From assembly GCF_001484965.1 (NCBI RefSeq), contig NZ_KQ947393.1, positions 138,234 through 202,233 on the forward strand: a DNA stretch of 64,000 nucleotides, in the 5' to 3' direction. Source of the stretch: Shouchella shacheensis (GTDB lineage Bacteria > Bacillota > Bacilli > Bacillales > Bacillaceae_D). This document shows positions 35,550 to 44,717 of the stretch, piece by piece. Positions within the stretch are counted from its first letter, which is position 1. Each line of letters begins with the position of its first letter. The notes beneath the pieces were generated by a model that saw nothing but the letters and a program-made list of their open reading frames with translations, was not told where the DNA came from and searched no databases. A program made the translations under genes and the position numbers.

Positions 35550-37308
35550 TCCCAAACCCTCCCTGTTCTAACGGTATCGTCATATAAACCGTTGTTCCTT
35601 CACCCTCTATACTTTCAATCGTCAAGCCATACGCCTCCTGATAATGTAGCTGGAGCCGTTTATGAATATTGGATAGCCCGATGGAATCGTACATGTCTTG
35701 CGGAACATCCTTTTGCAGCATGAAATGAATCTCTTTTAAGCGCTCTTTGCTCATTCCGCCTCCGTTGTCGGAAATGGAAATCTGCATATCTTTTTCACTC
35801 CTCTGTGCTATACGGATCTGCAAGCGATTGTCCCTCTGATCAGACCTCAATCCATGCATGATGTAATTTTCCGCAAGCGGCTGTAAAATGAAGCGCAGAA
35901 CCGGCTGTGAGAGCAGCGCTTCATCGACCACGTACTCGACTGTCAGCTTGTCAGCATACCGATATTCCATCAGTGTCATGTACTGCTTCAGATGTTCGAG
36001 CTCTTCCCTAAGGTGAGTGACTTCATTTTTCGAAAGCGCGTACCTGAGCAATGTCGCTAAATGGTATGTCATTGCAGCCGACTCTTTTGAGCCTTCGATC
36101 AACGCTTTCATCCGAATCGTTTCAAGTGTATTGTAAAGAAAATGAGGATTAATCTGAGATTGTAGCGCCCTCATCTCTGCCTGATGATTCTTTCTTTCAA
36201 GATCGTAGGACCTTTCGATGTTCGTTGTTAAGTCTTCCAGCATTTGATTAAAGCTTCTGGCGATTAAGGCAAGCTCATCCTTCTCTTTGCGTACAGCAAT
36301 TCTCGGACGCAAGTCTCCCTTCTGCACTTGCAGCATGCTTTGCTTGATTTGGCTGATTCGACTCGCGTATCTTCGCATCACCAGGTAGCCAATCACAACC
36401 GTCGCACACACAACGAGCAGCAAAAGCCCGCAAAATAATCCATGCATAGAGGAAATGCCGCTGATTTCAGACCTTGCCACGACGCCCCTATAAACGAGGC
36501 CCAGCTCCGTATCGGTGTACTGGGTAAGGTAAAACGTTTCCCCATTCTGCCTGATCGTTTGCGGTTCAGCGCTCGTCCCCTCCCTCGGCTCCGGGTAGTC
36601 CACTTCCTCTTTTGAGGAGCTAAAAAGCAGTTCCTTCTCCTGTGTATACACTTGAATGCCGCCGACTTGATTTTCTTTCTGCAACCCAAATTCCTGGTTC
36701 AATTTTTCAAGATTATAGTAGGCGGTTAACGTGCCAATTTTCGTCGTTGTAATCACATCATTAATTGGCTTTTGCAGCGCGACGCCACCTTTGATTGCCT
36801 GCTGCCCCGCTACTCCCTCAGCGATACGGTCGTCCTGAGCCATTTCATTCCAGTTGTAATGATGAAAGATATAGTTGTAAGAGGAACCTGCTTCATGCCC
36901 GGTTAGTTCAATAGCATCTAGGGCATTATCGGCAAAATAAAACGTTCGTAAAAACGTATCGACGTTCGTTGGCACAAACGACTGTTGGTTGGCGTATTCC
37001 TCCAGCCTAAAGGCCCAGTATTCACCAGGTTCATTGGCCAGGGCATGGGAGATCGAAGCGACAAGCTCAGGGTTGTAATACAGCTCGCGAAGGTTGGACT
37101 GCACTATTCGATCTCGTTCTGTAAAATACTCTTCGATTTGACTGACGGTTTCTTCATTGGAAGCAAGGGCCCGTTCCACCACACTCCGAGAGAAGTGTTG
37201 GAAAAGCACAACAAGCAGCAGCGAAACAACGATCAAGATCGTCAACGAATACAGCACAAGAATCCGGCTGAATACCTGGTTTCTTATACGTCTAACAAGC
37301 TTCAGCAC
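35530..37308 (-). CDS. YesM-type sensor histidine kinase
   Basis: 592 residues. Membrane helix at ~16-37, an extracellular Cache-like sensor region at ~40-280, a second helix at ~287-311, HAMP at ~312-365, then the His_kinase domain with phosphoacceptor His389 in QINPHFLYNTLETIRM and a HATPase with DNGGGMSKERL near the end. This is the LytS/YesM group typically paired with AraC-type response regulators next to sugar importers. Cotranscribed with the regulator gene downstream. Confidence 0.92.
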   Translation of the reverse strand: MLKLVRRIRNQVFSRILVLYSLTILIVVSLLLVVLFQHFSRSVVERALASNEETVSQIEEYFTERDRIVQSNLRELYYNPELVASISHALANEPGEYWAFRLEEYANQQSFVPTNVDTFLRTFYFADNALDAIELTGHEAGSSYNYIFHHYNWNEMAQDDRIAEGVAGQQAIKGGVALQKPINDVITTTKIGTLTAYYNLEKLNQEFGLQKENQVGGIQVYTQEKELLFSSSKEEVDYPEPREGTSAEPQTIRQNGETFYLTQYTDTELGLVYRGVVARSEISGISSMHGLFCGLLLLVVCATVVIGYLVMRRYASRISQIKQSMLQVQKGDLRPRIAVRKEKDELALIARSFNQMLEDLTTNIERSYDLERKNHQAEMRALQSQINPHFLYNTLETIRMKALIEGSKESAAMTYHLATLLRYALSKNEVTHLREELEHLKQYMTLMEYRYADKLTVEYVVDEALLSQPVLRFILQPLAENYIMHGLRSDQRDNRLQIRIAQRSEKDMQISISDNGGGMSKERLKEIHFMLQKDVPQDMYDSIGLSNIHKRLQLHYQEAYGLTIESIEGEGTTVYMTIPLEQGGFGNASTAS

Positions 37309-37407
37309 TTTCCTTTCCCCTCCTCACGCAGAAAAACTTGACCCGCACGTATCCTCCAACAATTGGATAACCAGGCTCAAGTTTTCCTTTCTATGACTAT
37401 GTGTAAA

Positions 37408-38022
37408 CTAAGCAGTGGGCATTTGCATGGCTTCAATTTTGGTAAAGCGTTTTCTACAAACAATACTACTCCAATAAGCAGGAAGAACGCCAGAGAAAAA
37501 TGGGAGAAGTCCCGGCATTTGCACGATCAGCCAGGCAATCAAGCCAAATCCGAGACTGAGCATAAGAATAGTCCTCGGACTTCCCACTGTAAAAGCAATC
37601 GACTGTTTGACATATTGTGTCCACGAATACTTGTAGTGGGCAAAAAGGTTAAAAAACATCACTACACTAAGACACAAAAGGAAAATCACAAATAAGATAA
37701 AGTAGTGCGCCATCATCATCAGCGTGCCCGGAATGATGACGGAGAGACGCAGGTTCACAAGGAGCACCACAAGCATGCCTGCAAAAAGGAGTCCGACCAA
37801 ATTCGCCTGCCTAAAGCTTGCTTTGTATGTCTTTACAAAGGTCTTGTAAATGGAGACTTCCATATTATTACGCGCCCATTCTCTCGTTACCGCATGCATC
37901 GCATTGGTTGCAGGCATCAATCCAAAAACCACAAGCCCGGCGAGGATTCCACCTAGCCACAGAATATTTACCCATACCAGACGACAAATCCAGTCCGATA
38001 CTTTCAAAAAAAGGTTTAGCAT
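37408..38022 (-). CDS. YesL-like integral membrane protein (DUF624)
   Basis: 204 residues with about five hydrophobic segments. The opening FLKVSDWICRLVWVNILWLGG, then GLVVFGLMPATNAMHAVTREWARN, matches DUF624 and parallels the protein at 821-1477. It lies six bases downstream of GH125 and 100 bases upstream of the kinase. Its role is unknown; placement beside sensor and importer suggests a part in sensing or uptake. Confidence 0.82.
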   Translation of the reverse strand: MLNLFLKVSDWICRLVWVNILWLGGILAGLVVFGLMPATNAMHAVTREWARNNMEVSIYKTFVKTYKASFRQANLVGLLFAGMLVVLLVNLRLSVIIPGTLMMMAHYFILFVIFLLCLSVVMFFNLFAHYKYSWTQYVKQSIAFTVGSPRTILMLSLGFGLIAWLIVQMPGLLPFFSGVLPAYWSSIVCRKRFTKIEAMQMPTA

Positions 38023-38028
38023 CTACAC

Positions 38029-39342
38029 TCACCCCTTCTCCGTCTGCGAAAGGGGACTGCTCGTGATCTGCTCCCCGCATAGACTCAGTACAAATTCGCT
38101 GAACAGCGAGTTCGACCACGCAAACCATTCCCGCGTGTACTCACTCGGATCCGAAGCATTAAATCCTTCGTGCAAGTAGTTCTCGCCTCCGTCTGTCGCT
38201 TTAATCGTTTCCAAAACCCTTAGCTTCTCCTCTTCAGATGTGGCTGTCAGTCCCTGCATGCTCAGGGCAATATGCCAGATATAATGATCGGGGGTGTGCG
38301 GACTGCCAATGCCTCCGGCCACCGACCCTTCATAATAGAATGGGTTTTCTCTTGTAAACAGAAGCTTTCTCGTATTGAGATAGGTCGGATCGTTTGCTTC
38401 GCAGAACCCTAGATAAGGAGCTGCCAGTAGACTTGGAACATTGGCGTCATCCATAAAAAGCTGACGGCCAAATCCATCCGTTTCATAGCAGTAGACCTCT
38501 CCGTGATAAGGATGGTTCATAGTAGCATGCGCTTGAATGCCTTCTTTCATCTCCTTAGCAAGCTCCAAACTTTCCGCCTCTAACTCAGCATCATGCCAGA
38601 GCCATTCACACATCTCTGCCACGTAACGCAGGACGACCACCGCAAACATATTGGCTGGCACATGATACCCGTACAGGCAGGCATCATCGCTTGGCCTGAA
38701 TCCGCTCCACGTCATCCCTGTATACGTGACTTCTGTTCCCTTGCCATTGCGATTCAATGTGTCCGACTGACGTACATTGTGGCGTTCAAACGTATATGGA
38801 GACTGTTCCTCATGGTGCTGTTCCGTGCGCCAGAGGGCAAGGATCTCTTCTACCGCTTCGCGAAACGTTGCGTCTAGGTGATCGGCGCTCCCGGTCTGCT
38901 TCCAGAGCAAATACCCGAGCTGAATGGGGTAGCAAAGCGAATCCACCTCATACTTGCGCTCCCAAATCTGCGGCCCCATTTCCGTTGCATCGTCCTGGTG
39001 CCCATGTCCGTTCGCTTCTTTGTTAAATGCATTTGCGTAGGGGTCGAGGCGAATAAACTCGATTTGCTTGCGCACTACGCCTGCGATCAGCCTTGCAATC
39101 TCTGGGTCATCAGCAGCGAGGAGATACGGACGAATCTGCGCTGCCGAGTCCCTCAACCACATCGCCGGAATGTCTCCGGTGATCACAAACGTTGTCCCGT
39201 CTTCATTTGGCTGCAATGTCGTCGTGTACGTATTCAAGAACGTATTTTCAAACAGCCGATGTAACTTACGATCCTCCGGAAACTTGGTTTTCACTTTATC
39301 TATCAGCCGCCTTAATGATGCCGGTATTTCTGTCGTGGTCAC
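38029..39342 (-). CDS. Exo-alpha-1,6-mannosidase, GH125
   Basis: 437 residues, the usual length. GH125 is recognised from FENTFLNTYTTTL, TGDIPAMWLRDSAAQIRPYL (57-76 region), NGHGHQDDATEMGPQIWERKYEVDSLCYP-type core and the FRPSDDACLYGYHVPANMF segment. Family members are inverting enzymes that remove alpha-1,6-linked mannose from N-glycans. No signal peptide, so it trims imported glycans in the cytoplasm. Its start overlaps the end of the broken GH38 gene by four bases (ATGA), showing that the two were once translationally coupled. Confidence 0.92.
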   Translation of the reverse strand: MTTTEIPASLRRLIDKVKTKFPEDRKLHRLFENTFLNTYTTTLQPNEDGTTFVITGDIPAMWLRDSAAQIRPYLLAADDPEIARLIAGVVRKQIEFIRLDPYANAFNKEANGHGHQDDATEMGPQIWERKYEVDSLCYPIQLGYLLWKQTGSADHLDATFREAVEEILALWRTEQHHEEQSPYTFERHNVRQSDTLNRNGKGTEVTYTGMTWSGFRPSDDACLYGYHVPANMFAVVVLRYVAEMCEWLWHDAELEAESLELAKEMKEGIQAHATMNHPYHGEVYCYETDGFGRQLFMDDANVPSLLAAPYLGFCEANDPTYLNTRKLLFTRENPFYYEGSVAGGIGSPHTPDHYIWHIALSMQGLTATSEEEKLRVLETIKATDGGENYLHEGFNASDPSEYTREWFAWSNSLFSEFVLSLCGEQITSSPLSQTEKG

Positions 39343-39951
39343 AGTCGCCCCTCCCTTTCAAAACGATAATTTACAATTTTATATGGAGCCACTTTCTCTG
39401 TCTCCGTCACTTCATAGAGTTTCTCAGTTTCCAGCAGTGTCGTTGCGTAGGTACGTATGTCTTTCGGCGCATCAAGCTTGAGCCTTCCCTCTTCTATCCC
39501 TGTTTGAAAGAGACGCACAATAACTGCATCTTCTTCCTCGGCAAGTTTAATAGAGCTTGGTTCTAAATTCCTACGCTCTAGCTCCAGAAAACTTTTTTCT
39601 GGAGGGAACGGCCCTTGTTGAACCTGGAGTTGTACGGCAAAAACATCTCCCTGTGCTTCGTACGCCAGAGCCAGCCTTCCTGATGAGCGTAGATCTCCCT
39701 GATGTGGGATCACTTCCCACTCTGCTTCCTGTATGCCTTGGCACTGCGCCTCGTTCGTTGGAAAATTCATCGCAAGCAGCGGCTCGACGCCTTTCTCAAG
39801 AACATACTGCGCCTCTTGGTTCATTTGCTTTAAACAAGTCAAACAAATCATTCATCAATTGAATAAAATCATAGCGATGCTCCTCAAACGACTGATACCA
39901 TTCCCGGTCCCAGTGAGAGTGTGCAAGCACATGTGCTGTTTTCTTCTCCAT
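39339..39951 (-). pseudogene. Broken alpha-mannosidase, GH38 (internal deletion plus frameshift)
   Basis: From ATG 39949-39951 the reading frame gives about 45 residues of a GH38 N-terminus, with the zinc motif HSHWDREWYQSFEEHRYDF, then runs to a stop after ANEPRGAVCS. From about 39830 another frame carries a C-terminal GH38 beta-domain (VLEKGVEPLLAM, then LEPSSIKLAEEEDAVIVRLFQTG, KVAPYKIVNYRFE) that ends at 39339. Intact relatives are some 850-900 residues; only about 215 remain, and the catalytic Asp region is gone. The ribosome site (TTGGAGG) and a cre-like site survive. The stop still overlaps the GH125 start. Confidence 0.85.
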
Positions 39952-39967
39952 TCCCTAACAACCTCCA

Positions 39968-39981
39968 AGTAAGCGCCTTCA
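39968..39981. promoter_or_regulatory. cre-like site before the broken GH38 gene
   Basis: AGTAAGCGCCTTCA matches 12 of 14 cre positions and touches the TTGGAGG ribosome site. It may still control GH125 and the genes beyond. Confidence 0.45.
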
Positions 39982-40190
39982 TTATTCAGATTAGCAGTTT
40001 TGTCTGCTTGGCACAACTTACGGTTTGAAAATGATATGATCCGTTCATTTTTTCTAAGAATTGTTAAGCAAGCGGCGTCGCTTGAACATTCCCATTGGAA
40101 GGCCTTCCTAAAATCACTAGCTAGTTTTCAAGTGATGTTCTTCCACCTGTAGGGGATCTTTTCATCTTCACAGCTCTCCAATCAGACTAG

Positions 40191-40218
40191 AAAAGACTGC
40201 TCCCCGCAAGAAGCAGCC
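40191..40218 (-). terminator. Terminator after the intact GH38 gene
   Basis: Minus strand: GGCTGCT - TCTTGCGGGG - AGCAGTC (one G-U pair), then TTTTC. It begins just past the stop at 40226. Confidence 0.65.
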
Positions 40219-40225
40219 TCCTGAT

Positions 40226-43200
40226 TTATTCCGTGAACTCTACATACACCGTCTTGATTTCACATGGAGAAACCTCAAGCTCGATCGTCTCTTTTTCCTG
40301 CCTCTCTCCCACGGCATTCTCCATTAAGTCAACTTCAACCCAAGAAGAAATCGCATAGTCCGAGACAACCCTTACTGCTCCGCGGCGACCTTCAAACTCA
40401 TGAAAGCGCACAATCACACCTTCATGGTTCTCCGCTTTTTTGATCGCATCAATTTGAATATGCTCAGCTTCCGTGGCAATGAGTGATTTAGAGGCCTTTC
40501 CTCTTCTTGCTTCAAGTGGATGGTTAAGCGCCCATGCCTCCCGCTGCGTGCGCCCTTCGCGCCAGTCTCCTTCATGAGGGAACAGGGCATAAGTAAACTG
40601 ATGCTCGCCTTGATCAGCTTCCGTATCTGGGTGAATCGAAGACGTTAAAAGCGAAAGCCGCATGGTATGGTCCTTAATATCATAGCCATACTTACAATCA
40701 TTCAGCAAACTCACGCCGTACCCTGTCTCTGAGAGGTCAGCCCATTGGTGACCGACTGTCTCAAATTTCGCCATCTCCCAAGACGTATTCCAGTGCGTGG
40801 GACGCTTGACATTGCCGTACTGAATATCAAATGTCGCCTCAGTTGAGCGCACATTCACAGGGAACGCCACCTTCATCAATTTCTGCCGCTCATGCCAATC
40901 GACATTGGTTTTAAAATCAATTCGCCTCGTATGTGCATAAAAAATCATTTCCTGCGTAATCAAAGAGGCATGATAACGCCACTTGGATTCAAGCACGAAC
41001 TGCACCTCACCCTGCTCCTTGACACGGAATGATTCTAGCTCTGTCACCGCCTCCATCTTTTCCTGATAAAACAAGTCAATGTCCCAGGCATCATGCGCGA
41101 GCGGCTTATCCTCAAACACTTGCAATACGTTCCCCTGCTCTCCCTGTGCAAGCACTTGTCGCTCTGCTTTTTTGTCATAAAGGTTGACCATGTGCCCAAA
41201 CTCGTTCCATTCAATATCATAATAAGGAGTAGTCAACTTCTTGCTTTCATAGGAGAACGGATTTTCCATTTTACGTTCAACATTTGTATGGAAAATTTCC
41301 GTCGCGGCAAAAGGCTTGGTTTGATCAAACAAAACCCACCAGCCATTCTCTTGCTTCTGAGCGGGAAGTCTCCTTTTATGAGCATCTGCAAACCCTCCTG
41401 CCTTATTTTCCTTATCAAAAGGAACGAGCACCATTCGCAATCCTGCAAACTGATCGCTTGATAATACGGCGTACGTTTGAGCTTCCGTATCCTCCTCCAG
41501 CACGCGCTGCATCTGAGCAATCAGTGTCCACGCCTCCTCATATTCGCTCATGGCGTCCTCATATACCTCGCAGATCGAGGACCCAGGAATGATGTCATGA
41601 AACTGATTACGCAAGACGATTTTCCACACCACAAGGAGCTTTTCTGTTGGGTAGGTTTCCCACCCGTTCTCAAGGGCATAGTGAACACAGCGAAACTCCA
41701 GCTCTCTTAGTGCGAGTTCCAGCTTGCGGTTGTGCTTCTTCATAAACGCCTGACTCGTATACGTGCCCCGATGGTATTCAAGATAGAGCTCCCCGTCCCA
41801 TGTATGCACGTATTCGTCCGTCTCCTCCACTGTCTGCTTCAGATTGGCAAAGAAGTCTCCTGCTTTCCCTGGTTTCACATTAGGAATCCCTGGCATCTCA
41901 TCGAGGTGGCGGCGCAGCTCAAGCATCTCTCGATTGACACCGCCTCCCCCGTCGCCGTAGCCATAAGATAAGAGCAAATCCATGTTAAACGACTTGTTTC
42001 GGTAGCCTTTCCATGCCCCGTTGACGGTCTTTGCGGTAACAACTCCATTATACGTATAGAACCAGGAGTCTTCTGCTCGACCCGGCTCTGGTGTCGTGAT
42101 AAAGTGGGTCAAAATCTCCGAACCGTCGATGCCTCTCCACTTAAACGTATCGTGAGGCATTCGATTGTATTGATTCCAGCTGATTTTCGTTGTCATAAAC
42201 GTATGGATGCCGGCCTTCGTTAGAATTTGTGGCAGCGCCCAGCTGTAGCCGAAGACATCCGGCAACCAGAGAATTTCACAATCCTGGTCGAACTCATCTT
42301 TCAAAAACTGCTTTCCTACGAGCAATTGACGCACAAGCGATTCTCCGCTTGGAATGTTGCAGTCGGCCTCCAGCCACATGCTGCCTTCTGCTTCCCAGCG
42401 CCCCTCCTGAATACGAGTCGAAAGCTTCTCATAAAGTTCTGGGTAGTCTGTTTTAATGTATTCATACAGCTGTGGCTGGGTCTGCAAAAAGAGGTAGTCG
42501 GGATATTCCTCCATCAAACGCAGCACTGTTGAGAATGACCGTGCCGCTTTCTCCCGTGTACGAACCAGCCGCCAGAGCCAGGCCACATCAATATGCGTGT
42601 GGCCTAGACAATGTACCGTTACAGGATGATGCTTTTCCATTCCTTCCACACGAGTGCGGATCAACTTCTGCGCCTCATAGCAAGACGCATAGAAACCTTC
42701 GCTTCCCGGCTCCGTCCAGTCGATTTGCTTAAAGGCATCATTCAAGCACTTGAGGAGTTCCTCTCGATACGGATCGGTCGTTGCTAACTCCTCAATCGTC
42801 TGAAAGAGTGCCAGTGACGTGAAATACAAATCGTCGACCGTCTCGTCCAACCACGCAATCCGCGCATCCTTTAACTTGTAATGCTGAATTTGCTTCGGTC
42901 CGCCCCCTTCAAGACCCGTCCAAAGGCGAAAGGACAGACGCAGCGAATGGCCAACTTTATCATTGGGCAGAAGTACCTCCTCGTGGTTAGAATCCACCCC
43001 CTGATACGGCTTACCGTCCACAAACAAGAGAGATTCAAAGCCGGAATTATTTCCCCCGCCTGTTCTTCCAAAATCGAAAAGCCCTACTGGCTTTTTTCCC
43101 TCCCAACTTTTCGGGAAAGAAACATCGACTTGCAACCACTTATAGACATCTCGCCCCTCCCAGCGGTCGCCTACGTTCACCACTTCACAGTCATCATCGA

Positions 43201-43333
43201 CTTTTGGGGGATACGCGCCAATTTCTCCTGCATCGTCCTGAAAATAGAGCCTCGTAATAATCCAACCATCTCGGTACCGAAATCCTCGCAGTTCATTGAG
43301 TCGATTTTCCAGCTTATGCTCCGTTAAAAACAT
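40226..43333 (-). CDS. Alpha-mannosidase, GH38
   Basis: 1035 residues from ATG 43331-43333, six bases after GGAGGAGG; an in-frame ATG five codons earlier overlaps that site. The architecture is the long class II type: N-terminal beta domain (~1-235), GH38 catalytic domain with zinc-binding GHTHIDVAWLW at ~244-254 and nucleophile Asp359 in LWLPDVFGYSW, a helical middle domain, then the large C-terminal beta domains. It hydrolyses alpha-1,2/1,3-linked mannose with retention. No export signal. With GH125 it should strip imported high-mannose glycans. Confidence 0.94.
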   Translation of the reverse strand: MFLTEHKLENRLNELRGFRYRDGWIITRLYFQDDAGEIGAYPPKVDDDCEVVNVGDRWEGRDVYKWLQVDVSFPKSWEGKKPVGLFDFGRTGGGNNSGFESLLFVDGKPYQGVDSNHEEVLLPNDKVGHSLRLSFRLWTGLEGGGPKQIQHYKLKDARIAWLDETVDDLYFTSLALFQTIEELATTDPYREELLKCLNDAFKQIDWTEPGSEGFYASCYEAQKLIRTRVEGMEKHHPVTVHCLGHTHIDVAWLWRLVRTREKAARSFSTVLRLMEEYPDYLFLQTQPQLYEYIKTDYPELYEKLSTRIQEGRWEAEGSMWLEADCNIPSGESLVRQLLVGKQFLKDEFDQDCEILWLPDVFGYSWALPQILTKAGIHTFMTTKISWNQYNRMPHDTFKWRGIDGSEILTHFITTPEPGRAEDSWFYTYNGVVTAKTVNGAWKGYRNKSFNMDLLLSYGYGDGGGGVNREMLELRRHLDEMPGIPNVKPGKAGDFFANLKQTVEETDEYVHTWDGELYLEYHRGTYTSQAFMKKHNRKLELALRELEFRCVHYALENGWETYPTEKLLVVWKIVLRNQFHDIIPGSSICEVYEDAMSEYEEAWTLIAQMQRVLEEDTEAQTYAVLSSDQFAGLRMVLVPFDKENKAGGFADAHKRRLPAQKQENGWWVLFDQTKPFAATEIFHTNVERKMENPFSYESKKLTTPYYDIEWNEFGHMVNLYDKKAERQVLAQGEQGNVLQVFEDKPLAHDAWDIDLFYQEKMEAVTELESFRVKEQGEVQFVLESKWRYHASLITQEMIFYAHTRRIDFKTNVDWHERQKLMKVAFPVNVRSTEATFDIQYGNVKRPTHWNTSWEMAKFETVGHQWADLSETGYGVSLLNDCKYGYDIKDHTMRLSLLTSSIHPDTEADQGEHQFTYALFPHEGDWREGRTQREAWALNHPLEARRGKASKSLIATEAEHIQIDAIKKAENHEGVIVRFHEFEGRRGAVRVVSDYAISSWVEVDLMENAVGERQEKETIELEVSPCEIKTVYVEFTE

Positions 43334-43349
43334 AGAATCCTCCTCCATT

Positions 43350-43363
43350 AGGTAACGCTTTCA
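43350..43363. promoter_or_regulatory. cre-like site before GH38
   Basis: Minus-strand TGAAAGCGTTACCT matches 12 of 14 cre positions and is followed at once by the AATGGAGGAGG ribosome site. Confidence 0.45.
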
Positions 43364-43516
43364 TTTTTCTACCATATACAAAGGCTTAAATTGTCACAAG
43401 GGAGGGCATTACATTGCTATGAAAAGTGCATAGTTTCTAAACAAAATCTAAGAGCTTCAACTTGTGCTCTGTATTGTCCCGCCCGTGCAGCTCCTTAAGC
43501 AGCCTCCCTCTCTCCA

Positions 43517-43561
43517 TGTAAAAAAGCGAATGAAGACACATCTAGTCTCCCATCCGCTTTT
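43517..43561 (-). terminator. Terminator after the Nif3-like gene
   Basis: Minus strand: AAAAGCGGAT pairs with ATTCGCTTTT (one mismatch) around a 20-base loop, running into TTTTTTAC. It ends the core-gene cluster and separates it from the GH38 gene. Confidence 0.55.
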
Positions 43562-43595
43562 AGTATGCATTTCTGGAATGTCATAGGGCTTTCTG

Positions 43596-44717
43596 TCACA
43601 AAAACTGAAACGGATCAGTGCTTGGCACAGATGGAAAGACCTCCACCTCATAGCCATTCTCTTCAACGACTGCGTTCAATCGATCGCTAACACCCCGCTT
43701 CATAATCTGCTCAATATGATGACCGGCATCAATAATGGACAACCCATCCATCTGCGCATCGTGAGCGACGTGATAGTAAACATCTCCGGTCACAAGGACA
43801 TCGGCACCTTTTCTAAGGGCTTGGTTCATGTATTTGTTCCCATCCCCGCCAAGCACAGCCACCTTACGAACATTCTTCTTTAAATCACCAACGACGCGAA
43901 CGCCTTCTAAACCGAGCTGCTCCTTTACTTTTTCAGCAAATGTCTCCAAGGTGTGCGAGTCGGCAATGGTCCCAACACGCCCTAAGCCAAATGCTTCCCC
44001 CTCATTGTCGAGCGGATATAAATCATACGCGGGCTCCTCGTAAGGGTGGGCTTTTTGGAGCGCAGCAATTACTTTTTTGCTTTCACTGGCGCGAACGATG
44101 GTTTCAATTTTCACCTCATTCACAAATTCTTGAACACCAGCCTCTCCAATAAACGGGTTGGCTGCATCAGTCGGTCGAAACGTTCCTGTTCCAGCGCTTT
44201 GAAAGGAGCAATGGCTGTATTCACCGATAAAACCCGCCCCTGCTTGTCCAAGTGCCTCACGCACCTGAGCTGCTTCAGTCTCAGGAACAAAGGAGACAAG
44301 CTTCTGCACTCCTTCTTCATGTAGCGGTGCCAGCACTTCTGTCTCTTTTAATTCAAGTGCTTCAGCTAGTAGGTCATTCACACCTCCCTTGGTGACATCG
44401 AGATTCGTATGAGCCGCATAGATCGTGATATCATGCTTGATTGCCATAGAGATGATCCGTCCATGGGCGGTGTCAAGATTCACTTGTTTCAGCGGCCTGA
44501 ACAGCAGCGGATGGTGCGCAATGATCAAGTCCACCTTTTTATCCACCGCCTCTTCCATCGTCGCCTCGAGCACATCAAGGGCAATCATCACCCGCTTGAC
44601 GGACTTATTCAGTGTACCAACCATCAAGCCGTTTTTGTCCCCTTCTACAGCATAGGACTTCGGAGAAAATTGTTCAAACTGCTGAATCAGCGTTTGTGCT
44701 TGTACCTCTTTCCTCAA
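43596..44717 (-). CDS. yqfO: Nif3-like dinuclear metal-centre protein (YqfO)
   Basis: 373 residues, the long Bacillus form with a PII-like domain inserted in the middle (~130-225). Metal-binding blocks are IIAHHPLLFRPLK (~62-74), YAAHTNLDV (~100) and, at the C-terminus, DVLVTGDVYYHVAHDAQMDG with DAGHHIEQ. The family is often labelled GTP cyclohydrolase 1 type 2, but the true reaction is unsettled. The start is TTG at 44715-44717 behind GGGAGG; it overlaps the stop of trmK (TTTTGA), as in other Bacilli. Confidence 0.9.
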   Translation of the reverse strand: MRKEVQAQTLIQQFEQFSPKSYAVEGDKNGLMVGTLNKSVKRVMIALDVLEATMEEAVDKKVDLIIAHHPLLFRPLKQVNLDTAHGRIISMAIKHDITIYAAHTNLDVTKGGVNDLLAEALELKETEVLAPLHEEGVQKLVSFVPETEAAQVREALGQAGAGFIGEYSHCSFQSAGTGTFRPTDAANPFIGEAGVQEFVNEVKIETIVRASESKKVIAALQKAHPYEEPAYDLYPLDNEGEAFGLGRVGTIADSHTLETFAEKVKEQLGLEGVRVVGDLKKNVRKVAVLGGDGNKYMNQALRKGADVLVTGDVYYHVAHDAQMDGLSIIDAGHHIEQIMKRGVSDRLNAVVEENGYEVEVFPSVPSTDPFQFL

